A DNA stretch of 64,000 nt. Source: Synechocystis sp. PCC 6714. Its GTDB lineage: Bacteria > Cyanobacteriota > Cyanobacteriia > Cyanobacteriales > Microcystaceae. Shown piece by piece: positions 26,070-35,473 of the stretch (the stretch's first letter is position 1; each line of letters opens with the position of its first letter). Position numbers and translations under genes: made by a program. Below the pieces are notes generated by a model. The model was not told the origin of the DNA and did no database searches. It saw nothing but the letters and a program-made list of their open reading frames with translations. The DNA is taken from the NCBI RefSeq assembly GCF_000478825.2, contig NZ_CP007542.1, positions 1,984,001-2,048,000 of the forward strand. Reading direction: 5' to 3'.

Positions 26070-27545
26070 ATGTACATCGTTCAAATTGCCTCAGAATGCG
26101 CTCCCGTCATTAAAGCGGGGGGATTGGGGGATGTTATCTACGGGCTGAGCCGTGAACTGGAACTCCGGGGCCACTGCGTGGAACTAATTTTGCCCATGTA
26201 TGATTGCATGCGCTATGACCACATTTGGGGCCTACACGATGCTTACCGTAGCTTAGAGGTGCCCTGGTATGGTAGCTCCATTTTCTGCGATGTTTTCTGT
26301 GGCTGGGTGCATGGCCGGCTCTGCTTTTTTATTCAGCCCCACTCCTCCGACAACTTTTTTAACCGTGGCCACTACTATGGCGCTTTGGATGACCATATGC
26401 GCTTTGCCTTTTTCTCCAAGGCGGCGATGGAATTTTTGCTCCGCAGTAACAAACGCCCAGACATAATTCACTGCCACGATTGGCAAACGGGGCTAGTGCC
26501 GGTGTTGTTGTACGAAATTTACCGCTTCCACGGCATGGATCGTCAACGGGTTTGCTACACCATCCATAACTTCAAACACCAGGGCATTGCTGGGGCCAAT
26601 ATTCTCCATGCCACCGGGCTCAATAATGACAGTTACTACTTCAGCTACGATCGCCTACAGGATAATTTCAACCCCAATGCCATCAACTTTATGAAGGGGG
26701 GGATCGTCTATTCCAACTATGTCAACACCGTTTCTCCTCACCATGCGTGGGAAGCCCGTTTTTCCGATATTTCCTGTGGTCTTGGCCATACCCTGGAAAT
26801 CCACCAGCAAAAATTCGGCGGTATTTTGAACGGCTTGGACTACCAGGTGTGGAACCCGGAGATCGATCCTCTTTTGGACAGCAATTTCGGCATTAAAACC
26901 TTTGGGGATAAGGCCAAAAATAGAAAAGCCCTACAGGAAAGATTAGTGCTGGAGCAGGATGACGAGAAGCCCATTGTCTGTTTTATTGGCCGTTTGGATG
27001 GACAAAAAGGGGTACATCTGGTTCACCATTCCATCTACTATTCCCTGGAGCAGGGGGCTCAATTTGTTCTGCTTGGTTCCGCCACTGAACCGGCTCTGAG
27101 CAAATGGTTCTGGCATGAAAAGCAACACCTCAACGATAATCCCAATGTTCATTTGGAGTTGGGCTTCAATGAAGAATTGTCCCATCTCATCTACGGGGCA
27201 GCGGACATCATTGTGGTACCCAGTAATTACGAGCCCTGTGGTTTAACCCAAATGATCGGCCTCCGTTATGGGGCAGTGCCAGTGGTACGGGGAGTAGGCG
27301 GTTTAGTCAACACTGTTTTCGACCGGGATTACGACCAGAACCATCCCCCGGAGAAACGCAACGGCTTTGTGTTTTACCAACCGGATGAGTATGCGCTGGA
27401 AACGGCCCTCGGTCGGGCGATCGCCTTGTATAACAATGACCCCGTTGCTTTTAAAACCTTGGCGTTGCAAGGCATGGCCTACGACTACTCTTGGAATAAA
27501 CCGGGCCTCAAGTATGTGGAAGTGTACGACTACATCCGGGCTTGA
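26070..27545 (+). CDS. glgA: Glycogen synthase (ADP-glucose type), GlgA2-like
   Basis: A 491-aa GT5 glycosyltransferase that extends glycogen chains from ADP-glucose. The N-terminal MYIVQIASECAPVIKAGGLG carries the KxGGL nucleotide-sugar motif, and the C-terminal VPSNYEPCGLTQMIGLRYG the second donor-site signature. I start at the ATG at 26070 because AGGAG lies 6 nt upstream and the protein then has the usual length; the upstream in-frame start adds 11 non-homologous residues. It is followed by msrA and rfbD in the order of the PCC 6803 sll1393-1395 block, so it is the second glgA isoform. Confidence 0.95.
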   Translation: MYIVQIASECAPVIKAGGLGDVIYGLSRELELRGHCVELILPMYDCMRYDHIWGLHDAYRSLEVPWYGSSIFCDVFCGWVHGRLCFFIQPHSSDNFFNRGHYYGALDDHMRFAFFSKAAMEFLLRSNKRPDIIHCHDWQTGLVPVLLYEIYRFHGMDRQRVCYTIHNFKHQGIAGANILHATGLNNDSYYFSYDRLQDNFNPNAINFMKGGIVYSNYVNTVSPHHAWEARFSDISCGLGHTLEIHQQKFGGILNGLDYQVWNPEIDPLLDSNFGIKTFGDKAKNRKALQERLVLEQDDEKPIVCFIGRLDGQKGVHLVHHSIYYSLEQGAQFVLLGSATEPALSKWFWHEKQHLNDNPNVHLELGFNEELSHLIYGAADIIVVPSNYEPCGLTQMIGLRYGAVPVVRGVGGLVNTVFDRDYDQNHPPEKRNGFVFYQPDEYALETALGRAIALYNNDPVAFKTLALQGMAYDYSWNKPGLKYVEVYDYIRA

Positions 27546-27695
27546 TGGAATGCCCAGGCTTTGCCATCTTCCCCCGTAACATTTCGTTAGACTAAAGGTA
27601 AACTGGCATCCCACCCTGTCCAGGTTCGCCCGGCAGAAATACGACCAGGCGATCGCCATTAACCCTAAGCAGTAAAAAACAAAAAGTATAAATTT

Positions 27696-28364
27696 ATGGG
27701 AATTTTCGATTTATTCACTAAAAAAACGGCCATGATCAACTCCAATGAGGCCCTCCCCGGGCGATCGGTGACTATGGCGGTACCGGAAAAACATTTTGTC
27801 AATGGCAATCCTCTCAAAGCCCCATTTCCCGCAGGAATGGAAACAGCTATGTTTGGTTTAGGCTGTTTTTGGGGCGCAGAACGCAAATTTTGGCAAATTC
27901 CCGGAGTCTACACTACGGCGGTGGGTTATGCTGCCGGTTACACCCCCAATCCCACTTATCAGGAAGTCTGCACAGGAATGACGGGGCACAATGAGGTGGT
28001 TTTAGTAGCCTTTGATCCCCAACAAGTGAGCTACGGCCAATTGCTCAAGGTATTTTGGGAAAGCCATAATCCCACCCAGGGTATGCGCCAGGGCAACGAC
28101 GTGGGCACCCAATACCGTTCGGGCATTTACACCTATTCGGAAGCGCAACAGCAGGAAGCCCTAGCCTCGAAGGAGATTTATCAGCAAGCTCTGCAACGGG
28201 CGGGCCATGGGGAAATTACAACGGAAATTTTGCCTGCCCCAGATTTTTACTACGCTGAGGATTATCATCAACAATATTTGGCCAAAAATCCCAACGGTTA
28301 CTGCGGTCTGGGGGGCACCAATGTGGCCTGCCCCATCGGCACAGAAGTTTCCCTGGGAGCTTAG
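27696..28364 (+). CDS. msrA: Peptide methionine-S-sulfoxide reductase MsrA
   Basis: A 222-aa enzyme that repairs oxidised methionine. The catalytic Cys is in [14 protein letters not shown], and the supporting motifs [18 protein letters not shown] and [20 protein letters not shown] are complete. The C-terminal GGTNVACP supplies a resolving Cys. The first 50 residues form an extra tail common in plant and cyanobacterial MsrA. It lies 150 bp after glgA and 5 bp before rfbD. Confidence 0.96.
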   Translation: MGIFDLFTKKTAMINSNEALPGRSVTMAVPEKHFVNGNPLKAPFPAGMETAMFGLGCFWGAERKFWQIPGVYTTAVGYAAGYTPNPTYQEVCTGMTGHNEVVLVAFDPQQVSYGQLLKVFWESHNPTQGMRQGNDVGTQYRSGIYTYSEAQQQEALASKEIYQQALQRAGHGEITTEILPAPDFYYAEDYHQQYLAKNPNGYCGLGGTNVACPIGTEVSLGA

Positions 28365-28369
28365 CTGAG

Positions 28370-29260
28370 TTGACGCGCAAAATCCTTCTCTTGGGGGCCA
28401 CGGGGCAAGTGGGACGGGAGTTGGCTACCCCTTTGTCCCGTTTTGGCCAGGTGCAAGGGGGAACGAGGGCAACCTTTGACTTAGCCCAACCGGCTACCCT
28501 AGTGGAAAAGATCAGGGCCTTTGCTCCGGATATCATTGTCAACTCAGCGGCTTACACTGCCGTAGATAGGGCTGAAACAGAGCCAGAATTGGCCCACGCC
28601 GTTAACGCCCTAGCTCCCCAGGCGATCGCCAAAGTGGCGAGGGAAATCGGAGCGTATTTGGTCCATATTTCCACTGACTATGTGTTTGACGGTAGCCAAA
28701 GTTCCCCCTACCGAGAAACGGATGCCACCAACCCTCTGGGAGTGTATGGCCAAAGTAAACGTAGGGGAGAAATAGCCATTGTCGCCAGTGGTTGTGATTT
28801 TCTCATAGTCCGTACCGCCTGGGTTTACGGGGTTGAAGGCGCTGGTAATTTTGTCAAAACCATGGTGCGCTTGGGCAAGGAACGGGAAGAAGTTAGGGTA
28901 GTGGCGGATCAAATCGGGAGTCCCACCTGGGCAAAGGATCTGGCCCAGGCGATCGCCACCTTAGCCCAGCAACGGGCCCAGGGCATTTACCACTACACCA
29001 ATAGCGGGGTGGCCAGTTGGTACGATTTTGCGGTGGCCATTTTTGAAGAAGTTAAAAATTTGGGCATACCGTTGCAGGTCGAAAGAATTATTCCCATTAC
29101 CACAGCGGATTATCCCACCCCGGCCCAGCGGCCCGCCTACTCCGTTTTATCTCACCAAAAATTGTTACAGGTTTTACCAGTCCCCCCTCCCCATTGGCGC
29201 ACTTCATTGCGGGCGATGCTCCACCAAGGGGTTAGCAGTGGGATTTTTACCAAAAACTAA
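28370..29260 (+). CDS. rfbD: dTDP-4-dehydrorhamnose reductase
   Basis: A 296-aa extended SDR (RmlD family) that performs the last step of dTDP-L-rhamnose synthesis for cell-surface polysaccharides. GATGQVGRE at residues 9-17 binds NAD(P)H; AYTAVDRAETEPELA and STDYVFDG are family marks; the catalytic pair is in YGQSKRRGE (YxxxK). The start is TTG at 28370, only 5 bp after msrA, with GGGAGC inside the msrA end as ribosome-binding site. Other rml genes are not in the window. Confidence 0.93.
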   Translation: MTRKILLLGATGQVGRELATPLSRFGQVQGGTRATFDLAQPATLVEKIRAFAPDIIVNSAAYTAVDRAETEPELAHAVNALAPQAIAKVAREIGAYLVHISTDYVFDGSQSSPYRETDATNPLGVYGQSKRRGEIAIVASGCDFLIVRTAWVYGVEGAGNFVKTMVRLGKEREEVRVVADQIGSPTWAKDLAQAIATLAQQRAQGIYHYTNSGVASWYDFAVAIFEEVKNLGIPLQVERIIPITTADYPTPAQRPAYSVLSHQKLLQVLPVPPPHWRTSLRAMLHQGVSSGIFTKN

Positions 29261-29302
29261 CGCATAGATTAAATGCACAAACCGCATAGGCTTGGGCTGA
29301 CT

Positions 29303-29345
29303 GTAATTTACGTTACAAAATGTAACAGGAGGAGACTTCTATAGT
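29303..29345 (+). promoter_or_regulatory. NtcA-activated promoter of nirA
   Basis: GTA-N8-TAC (29303-29316) is the NtcA consensus, and TATAGT (29340-29345) starts 23 bp after it, the spacing of class II NtcA promoters that lack a -35 box. The transcript would start about 25 bp before the GTG of nirA. A second inverted repeat, GTTAC-AAAAT-GTAAC (29312-29326), overlaps the right NtcA half and could bind another regulator. Confidence 0.8.
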
Positions 29346-29375
29346 TGGCGCTACTGTTATCTGGCTTGAAGCGTT

Positions 29376-30884
29376 GTGGCTAATAAATTTGAGACCGTTA
29401 AGGCAACCAAAGATGGTTTGGCTGTCAGGGCTGAGTTGGAACATTTCGCCCAGATTGGTTGGGAAAATATCCCTGAAGAGGACCGGGACCTGCGCCTGAA
29501 ATGGTTGGGCATTTTTTTTCGCCCGGTCACCCCTGGGGAGTTCATGCTCCGTTTCCGGATTCCCCACGGCTTGCTCACCAGTCAGCAGTTACAGGTCATT
29601 GGGGACATCATTAACCGCTATGGCGATCGGGGCAATGGGGACATTACCACTAGGCAAAATTTGCAGATCCGGGGCATTAAAATCGAAGACATTCCCGATA
29701 TTTTCAGCAAATTAGAAAGCTGTGGCCTGACGTCCGTCCAGTCCGGCATGGATAATGTACGCAACATCACCGGCTCCCCGGTGGCGGGCTTGGAAAAGCA
29801 TGAATTGATCGATACGAGAGATCTAGTACAGCGGGTGCAGGATATGATCACCAATGGTGGTCAGGGCAATCCTGAATTTACCAACTTGCCCAGAAAATTT
29901 AACATTGCCATCGAAGGAAGTCGGGATAATTCTGTCCACGCAGAAATTAACGATGTGGCCTTTGTACCGGCCTATCGGGAAGGAATATTGGGTTTTAATG
30001 TGGTGGTGGGAGGCTTTTTCTCTTCCCGTCGCTGTGAGGCGGCCATTCCCCTGGATGCTTGGGTGCAACCGGATCAGCAGGTGGTGGATTTATGCCGTTC
30101 CATTTTGGAAGTGTACCGGGACCATGGCCTCCGGGCCAATCGGCAAAAGTCCCGCTTAATGTGGCTCATTGATGAATGGGGATTGACTAAGTTTCGAGAA
30201 GAGGTGGCCGCCAAGTTGCCTTTCCCCTTGTTAACGGCGGCTCCAGAGGATGAGTTGGACTGGGATAAGCGGGATCATTTGGGGGTCCATCCCCAGAAAC
30301 AGGCGGGGCTAAACTATGTGGGGCTCCATGTGCCCGTGGGTCGTCTTTATGCCAGCGACTTTTTTGAGTTTGCTCGTTTGGCCGACACCTATGGCAGTGG
30401 AGAAGTGCGACTGACGGTGGAGCAAAATTTGATTTTGGTCAATGTTCCCGATGACAAACTTGATCAGTTGTTGGCGGAACCTCTGCTGACTAAATTCAGG
30501 GTAAATCCCCACAATCTGCAGCGGTCCGTGGTGTCCTGTACGGGGGCGCAGTTTTGTAAGTTTGCCTTGATTGAAACAAAAAATCGGGCTTTGGCCATGG
30601 TGGACGCCCTGGAAAAAGAGTTGACGGTACCCCAGCCGGTGCGGATCCACTGGACTGGTTGCCCTAATTCCTGTGGCCAACCCCAGGTGGCGGACATTGG
30701 TTTGATGGGCACCAAGGTCAGGAAAGATGGCAAAACGGTGGATGGGGCGGATGTCTATTTGGGGGGCAAAGTGGGTAAGGATGCCCGTCTGGGAACCTGT
30801 GTCCATAAAAGCATTCCCTGTGATGAGCTCCAACCCCTGTTGGCCCAGATTTTGATTGAACAGTTTGGCGCAGTGCGCCGCTAG
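29376..30884 (+). CDS. nirA: Ferredoxin-nitrite reductase
   Basis: A 502-aa sirohaem/[4Fe-4S] enzyme reducing nitrite to ammonium with six electrons from ferredoxin. Two sulfite/nitrite reductase half-repeats are visible; the cluster Cys residues lie in CTGAQFCKFA and TGCPNSCGQPQ. The start is GTG (VANKFETVKAT). Its promoter has a typical NtcA site, so it is nitrogen-starvation induced. Cyanate lyase follows after 173 bp on the same strand, consistent with a nitrogen-assimilation unit. Confidence 0.97.
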   Translation: MANKFETVKATKDGLAVRAELEHFAQIGWENIPEEDRDLRLKWLGIFFRPVTPGEFMLRFRIPHGLLTSQQLQVIGDIINRYGDRGNGDITTRQNLQIRGIKIEDIPDIFSKLESCGLTSVQSGMDNVRNITGSPVAGLEKHELIDTRDLVQRVQDMITNGGQGNPEFTNLPRKFNIAIEGSRDNSVHAEINDVAFVPAYREGILGFNVVVGGFFSSRRCEAAIPLDAWVQPDQQVVDLCRSILEVYRDHGLRANRQKSRLMWLIDEWGLTKFREEVAAKLPFPLLTAAPEDELDWDKRDHLGVHPQKQAGLNYVGLHVPVGRLYASDFFEFARLADTYGSGEVRLTVEQNLILVNVPDDKLDQLLAEPLLTKFRVNPHNLQRSVVSCTGAQFCKFALIETKNRALAMVDALEKELTVPQPVRIHWTGCPNSCGQPQVADIGLMGTKVRKDGKTVDGADVYLGGKVGKDARLGTCVHKSIPCDELQPLLAQILIEQFGAVRR

Positions 30885-31057
30885 TTTACAAGTATTAAGG
30901 CCCTATGTTTTACTCGATAGATAAGATAACCCCGCCCTGATGGGTGGTGGCAAATGCTCCCCGGAATTTTTACTGGGAAACTGAGACGGCGGCAGAGTGC
31001 CCCGTCAAAAAAACCAATCCATTCAATTAAAACCATTAAATTAATCAGGAACCATCC

Positions 31058-31507
31058 ATGTCGACCACTGTAGTTTCCCCAATCACCACAAAACTTCTGG
31101 ACGCGAAAAAAGCAAAGGGGATCACGTTCACCGACCTGGAGCAATTGCTCGGACGGGATGAAGTATGGATTGCCGCTGTAATTTATCGGCAAGCGAGCGC
31201 CTCTGTCGATGAAGCGACTAAATTGCTTCAATCTTTAGGTTTAAGCGAAGACCTAGTGCCAGAACTGACCACTTCTCCAGTTAAAGGCCTCGGCCCCGTT
31301 GTTCCCACCGACCCCCTGATCTACCGCTTTTATGAGATTATGCAGGTCTACGGCATGCCTATGAAGGAGGTAATCCATGAAAAATTTGGGGATGGTATTA
31401 TGAGTGCCATTGATTTCACATTAGATGTTGAAAAGGAAGCAGATCCAAAGGGCGATCGGGTCAAAGTAACGATGAATGGGAAGTTTCTCCCCTATAAGAA
31501 ATGGTAA
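31058..31507 (+). CDS. cynS: Cyanate hydratase (cyanase)
   Basis: A 149-aa decameric enzyme converting cyanate and bicarbonate to ammonia and CO2. The N-terminal helical domain ([20 protein letters not shown]) is followed by the catalytic domain with [17 protein letters not shown] (active-site Arg and Glu) and [10 protein letters not shown] (Ser). Full length. It stands between nirA and the molybdopterin genes on the same strand; its stop codon is 15 bp before the moeA start, so it is probably read from the nitrogen-controlled unit. Confidence 0.97.
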   Translation: MSTTVVSPITTKLLDAKKAKGITFTDLEQLLGRDEVWIAAVIYRQASASVDEATKLLQSLGLSEDLVPELTTSPVKGLGPVVPTDPLIYRFYEIMQVYGMPMKEVIHEKFGDGIMSAIDFTLDVEKEADPKGDRVKVTMNGKFLPYKKW

Positions 31508-31522
31508 TTGGGGGCACCCGAA

Positions 31523-32695
31523 ATGATTTCCGTTGCCGCCGCCGTTGAAATTATCCAAGCCCATTGGCCAGATTTTGGTGACACTACCATTGATGTTGAT
31601 GGTAGCTATGGGGCAGTTCTAGCGGAATCCATCCATGCTGACCGGGATTATCCCCCCGGCGATCGGGTGATGATGGATGGGGTTGCCCTGGCTTGGTCTG
31701 AGTATAGTCAAGGCCGCCGTCAATTCGAGTTATTGGGGACAGTGGCCGCCGGCAATCCGCAATCTAGTTTGCCAAATCCTGCCGGTTGCCTGGAGGTGAT
31801 GACCGGAGCTTTGTTACCCCACAAGAGTGATTTGGTGATTCCCTACGAAGATGTGGCGATCGCCGATGGTCAGGTGAAAATCATTGATCCTCGGCAGAGA
31901 AAACCATGGGAATTTGTTCACCTAAAAGCTAGTGATTGTCAATTGGGAACGGTTATTTTAGAATCCTCCTCGAAACTGAATGGCCCTGCTTGGAGCATTA
32001 TTAGCTCCTGTGGCAAAGCTAAGGTCAAAGTCAAAAAAAAGCCCCGCATACAAATCATTTCCACTGGCAATGAATTGGTAGAAACTACTCAAAAACCAGA
32101 AGCACATCAATTGCGTCGCTCTAATGTTTATGGACTCCAAGTATCTCTGCAGAGTCGAGGCTTTGAGAACATAGGTTTGACTCACTTAGCTGATAACGAA
32201 GAGGTAATTATTAGCCATTACCAACGGGCCAAACTGGAATATGACGTTCTGATTTATTCCGGTGGTATTTCCAAAGGTAAATTTGATTACCTACCAAAAG
32301 TATGGTCCCAGTTAGGGGTAACTAAATATATCCATGGTGTGGCCCAAAAGCCAGGCAAACCGATGTATTTTGGGGTCGATCACCATAGTCAAACTGTTAT
32401 CATTGGTCTGCCAGGGAATCCCATTTCTAGCCTGGTTTGTTTACACCGTTACTTTTTAGATAATCCTCCAATGTACGTCCAACTAACTGGGGATTTTACC
32501 TTTAAAAAAGACTTGACCTATTTTCTGCCTGTTAAACTGGGTTATACATCCCAGGCTGTAGTTGAGGCAACGATTTTGCCGGTTAAAAATTCTGGGGAAT
32601 TTGTTGCCCTCGCCAATAGCGATGGTTTCTTAGAGTTACCCCAACATCAGGACTGCTTTCAGGCTGGAGAATGCTTTCCTTTTTATGCCTGGTAG
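31523..32695 (+). CDS. moeA: Molybdopterin molybdenumtransferase MoeA
   Basis: A 390-aa enzyme inserting molybdate into adenylylated molybdopterin. Motifs: DRDYPPGDRVMMDGVAL (MDGxA), STGNELVETTQ, YSGGISKGKFDYL (SGGxSxGxxD) and GLPGNPISSLV. I prefer the ATG at 31523 (MISVAAAVEII) over the TTG five codons earlier, since homologues start here. It is the first gene of a five-gene cofactor run with tight spacing; moaA follows 14 bp later. It probably supports the nitrate reductase that feeds NirA. Confidence 0.93.
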   Translation: MISVAAAVEIIQAHWPDFGDTTIDVDGSYGAVLAESIHADRDYPPGDRVMMDGVALAWSEYSQGRRQFELLGTVAAGNPQSSLPNPAGCLEVMTGALLPHKSDLVIPYEDVAIADGQVKIIDPRQRKPWEFVHLKASDCQLGTVILESSSKLNGPAWSIISSCGKAKVKVKKKPRIQIISTGNELVETTQKPEAHQLRRSNVYGLQVSLQSRGFENIGLTHLADNEEVIISHYQRAKLEYDVLIYSGGISKGKFDYLPKVWSQLGVTKYIHGVAQKPGKPMYFGVDHHSQTVIIGLPGNPISSLVCLHRYFLDNPPMYVQLTGDFTFKKDLTYFLPVKLGYTSQAVVEATILPVKNSGEFVALANSDGFLELPQHQDCFQAGECFPFYAW

Positions 32696-32709
32696 AATTA
32701 ATATCGCCA

Positions 32710-33654
32710 ATGTACCAGATCTTAGTTGATAATTATGGCCGTCGCATTCGTAAATTAAGGGTTTCCCTAACGGATCAGTGTAATTTGCGTTGCCACTATT
32801 GTATGCCAGTGGATGCGGAATTTCTCGATAAATCAACCTATTTATCCTGTGAAGAATATGTAGAGATTATTGCAGAGTTAGTTAACTTTGGTCTCAAAGA
32901 AGTGCGTTTAACAGGAGGAGAACCACTACTTAGAAACAACTTTGCTCAAATAGTCCAAGGTATTAGCCAATTAAAACTTAAAAAAATTGGCTTAACCACC
33001 AATGGTATTCTTTTAGATAAACATCTGACGACCCTAAGGGAAAACAATATTCTTGATTTGAATGTCAGTCTTGATAGTGTGAACCCCCAAAATTTTGAGC
33101 AAATTACCCACGGCAATTACCTTAACAGAATTCTGGGTAATCTGGAATTAGCGAGCATTCAAGGATTTAGAATTAAGCTAAATATGGTGGTAATGAAGGG
33201 AATTAATGACCATGAAATTTTTGATTTGATTGAATATGCTCGGCGGTGGGATATGGAAATCAGATTTTTGGAAATTATGCGTATTGGCTATGCGTGTCAA
33301 CACCAGCAAAATACCTTTATCTCTGCCCAGGAACTACTAACAAGAATTAAGCAAAAATATCATTTGGAACCTATTCAGTCTCCCCTTGATGCCACTGCTT
33401 TCCGTTACGTCGCTGACTGTGGGACAAAAATTGGCTTTATTGCTTCTGAATCCAAACCATTTTGTGGTCATTGTTCCCGCTGGCGATTGTCGGTAGATGG
33501 AACATTGAGGGCCTGTTTGCTTAAGGATGAAGGGCTTAATATTCGCCATTTTTCCCCTATGGAACGCCAACAAGTTTATCAGCAACTATTGGGTATGAAG
33601 CCCTATTTACGCCCCCCGGAGGTTAACCACGCCATGTACCAAATTGGAGGATAA
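32710..33654 (+). CDS. moaA: GTP 3',8-cyclase MoaA
   Basis: A 314-aa radical-SAM enzyme for the first step of molybdopterin synthesis. The N-terminal CNLRCHYC binds the SAM cluster, LTGGEPLL the SAM, and FCGHCSRWRLSVDGTLRACL the second cluster; the C-terminal Gly-Gly of MYQIGG, required in trans, is intact. Start at the ATG at 32710 (MYQILVDNYGR); the earlier frame start lies inside moeA and adds 13 unrelated residues. The stop codon abuts the next ATG. Confidence 0.95.
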   Translation: MYQILVDNYGRRIRKLRVSLTDQCNLRCHYCMPVDAEFLDKSTYLSCEEYVEIIAELVNFGLKEVRLTGGEPLLRNNFAQIVQGISQLKLKKIGLTTNGILLDKHLTTLRENNILDLNVSLDSVNPQNFEQITHGNYLNRILGNLELASIQGFRIKLNMVVMKGINDHEIFDLIEYARRWDMEIRFLEIMRIGYACQHQQNTFISAQELLTRIKQKYHLEPIQSPLDATAFRYVADCGTKIGFIASESKPFCGHCSRWRLSVDGTLRACLLKDEGLNIRHFSPMERQQVYQQLLGMKPYLRPPEVNHAMYQIGG

Positions 33655-34698
33655 ATGTTTACCCATCTCGATGAAAACCAACAGCCCCGCATGGTGGATA
33701 TTAGCCAAAAAGTAGCTGGCGATCGCCGGGCTGTGGCCCAATGTAAGATTCAGCTACCTAGGGAGATTAAGGATTATTTAACGGGACAGGATATTGTTCT
33801 TAAAAAGGGACCGGTGATTCAAACAGCCATTATTGCCGGCACTATGGCGGTGAAAAAAACGGCTGATTTAATTCCCTTTTGCCATACTTTACCAATCCAT
33901 GGTTGTAAATTTGATGTAAATATTGTTAATCAAGACAAAAATAGTTTAGAAATAATTTTGCAGTGCGCCGTTAATACCAACTATAAAACCGGAGTGGAAA
34001 TGGAAGCCCTTTGTGGAGCTTCGGTGGCGGCATTGACCATTTATGATATGTGTAAATCCATTAGCTCAGAGATTGTTATTAAGGATACCCAATTAATCGA
34101 AAAAACTGGTGGTAAAGCTGATGTTAAGAAAATTCCCCTTTATGGCCTGGTGTTAACTGGAGGAAAAAGTAAACGCATGGGCAAAGACAAGGCCCTAATT
34201 AAATATCAAGGGCAATGCCATGGGCAGTATATTTATGATTTATTGTCAAAATATTGTGAACAAGTTTTTCTCTCCGCTCGACCGGGGCAGTGGCAGGGAA
34301 CTCCGTTGGAAAATTTACCAACCTTAGTGGATGTGGGGGAAAGCGTAGGGCCCATATCAGGAATATTAACAGCTTTGCGAAGTCACCCCAAAGTTAACTG
34401 GTTAATCATTGCCTGCGATTTGGCTTACATTAACCATGGAATGATAGAGAAACTAATTATCCACGCCCGACAAGATGTGGTGGCCACTTGTTATGCCAAT
34501 GGTGATCAAGGTTTCCCTGAAGCCCTTTGCGGTTTCTATACTCCCTCTGCCTTAAAATTGTTTACTAAAGCTAAAAATATTGGTTTACATTGTCCAGTTA
34601 AAATTTTGCAAATGGCAGATTGTCAATTAATTAAACCAGATAATTTACTCGACATTACTAACGTTAATACTCCGGAGGAATATGGCCAAGTCAATTAA
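33655..34698 (+). CDS. MoaC-MobA fusion protein
   Basis: A 347-aa two-domain protein. Residues 1-160 are MoaC, cyclic pyranopterin monophosphate synthase: PFCHTLPIHGCK and MEALCGASVAALTIYDMCK carry the conserved active-site residues. Residues 160-347 are MobA, which joins GMP to molybdopterin: LVLTGGKSKRMGKDKAL is the nucleotide-binding loop and LIIACDLAY the metal-binding Asp region. GGAGG in the end of moaA acts as ribosome-binding site, and the ATG directly follows the moaA TAA. The fusion joins the second and a late step of the pathway. Confidence 0.93.
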   Translation: MFTHLDENQQPRMVDISQKVAGDRRAVAQCKIQLPREIKDYLTGQDIVLKKGPVIQTAIIAGTMAVKKTADLIPFCHTLPIHGCKFDVNIVNQDKNSLEIILQCAVNTNYKTGVEMEALCGASVAALTIYDMCKSISSEIVIKDTQLIEKTGGKADVKKIPLYGLVLTGGKSKRMGKDKALIKYQGQCHGQYIYDLLSKYCEQVFLSARPGQWQGTPLENLPTLVDVGESVGPISGILTALRSHPKVNWLIIACDLAYINHGMIEKLIIHARQDVVATCYANGDQGFPEALCGFYTPSALKLFTKAKNIGLHCPVKILQMADCQLIKPDNLLDITNVNTPEEYGQVN

Positions 34699-34927
34699 AC
34701 TGAGATATTTTGCTTTTCTCCAAGAGCAAGCTAAGGTCGCCGAAGAAAATTTGGTCACGGATTTGGACACTTATCAGGAACTGTACGAATTACTATCAAG
34801 GCGTTATGGTTTTAACCTATCCCCTTCCCAGGTTAAAGTTGCTGTCAATGATAATTTTGCCGATATGGATGAAGTAATTTTAGACCGCTCCACCGTTGTC
34901 TTTATCCCCCCCGTTGCTGGAGGCTAA
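34682..34927 (+). CDS. moaD: Molybdopterin synthase small subunit MoaD
   Basis: An 81-aa ubiquitin-fold sulfur carrier. [15 protein letters not shown] is the first strand and the C-terminus VFIPPVAGG ends in the required Gly-Gly that is thiocarboxylated by MoeB. It overlaps the moaC-mobA end by 17 bp, with GGAGG inside that gene as its ribosome-binding site, so translation is coupled. moaE begins 7 bp later. Confidence 0.95.
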   Translation: MAKSIKLRYFAFLQEQAKVAEENLVTDLDTYQELYELLSRRYGFNLSPSQVKVAVNDNFADMDEVILDRSTVVFIPPVAGG

Positions 34928-34934
34928 AAATTCA

Positions 34935-35372
34935 ATGGAGTTAGTTCTATTTGAAATCACCGATCAAGCGATAAATTCCCAACCTTTAATCGCCACCCTA
35001 CGCCATGATCAGGCAGGAGCTTTGGTTACCTTTGAGGGCTGGGTCAGAAACCATAATGATGGCAAATCCGTTAGCTCTTTGGAGTACCAAGTTTATCAAG
35101 AACTAGCCGTTAAAGAAGGTTTACAAATTATTAATGAAGCAAAGGAAAAATACTCCATTCACCAGGCGATCGCCGTCCATCGCAGTGGTCATTTACAAAT
35201 TGGAGAAACGGCGGTTTGGGTAGGCACCATAGCTAGCCATCGCCAAGCAGCTTTCCAAGGTGCCCAATACATTATTGACCAAATTAAAGTTAGGTTACCC
35301 ATTTGGAAAAAAGAACACTATTTGAATCATCCAGCGGAATGGGTTTATTGTCGTCATCACCATGGCAATTAG
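34935..35372 (+). CDS. moaE: Molybdopterin synthase large subunit MoaE
   Basis: A 145-aa catalytic subunit converting cyclic pyranopterin monophosphate to molybdopterin with Moa[20 protein letters not shown] and [17 protein letters not shown] are family blocks; the catalytic Lys lies in PIWKKEHY, followed by EWVYC. I begin at the ATG at 34935, right after moaD; the longer frame would overlap moaD in another phase. It is the last gene of the run; 101 bp separate it from nadC. Confidence 0.94.
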   Translation: MELVLFEITDQAINSQPLIATLRHDQAGALVTFEGWVRNHNDGKSVSSLEYQVYQELAVKEGLQIINEAKEKYSIHQAIAVHRSGHLQIGETAVWVGTIASHRQAAFQGAQYIIDQIKVRLPIWKKEHYLNHPAEWVYCRHHHGN

Positions 35373-35473
35373 CGCTTGCGTAGGACAGGTCAACCGTCGT
35401 AATCTTCTTTGATCGGGAATGTTTGATATGGCGGTGGGGGACATTGCAATAAATTTTGCCAAGGACAGTTAGC

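Noticed and set aside
30309-30833. 174-aa minus-strand frame
   Set aside because: Antisense shadow of nirA.
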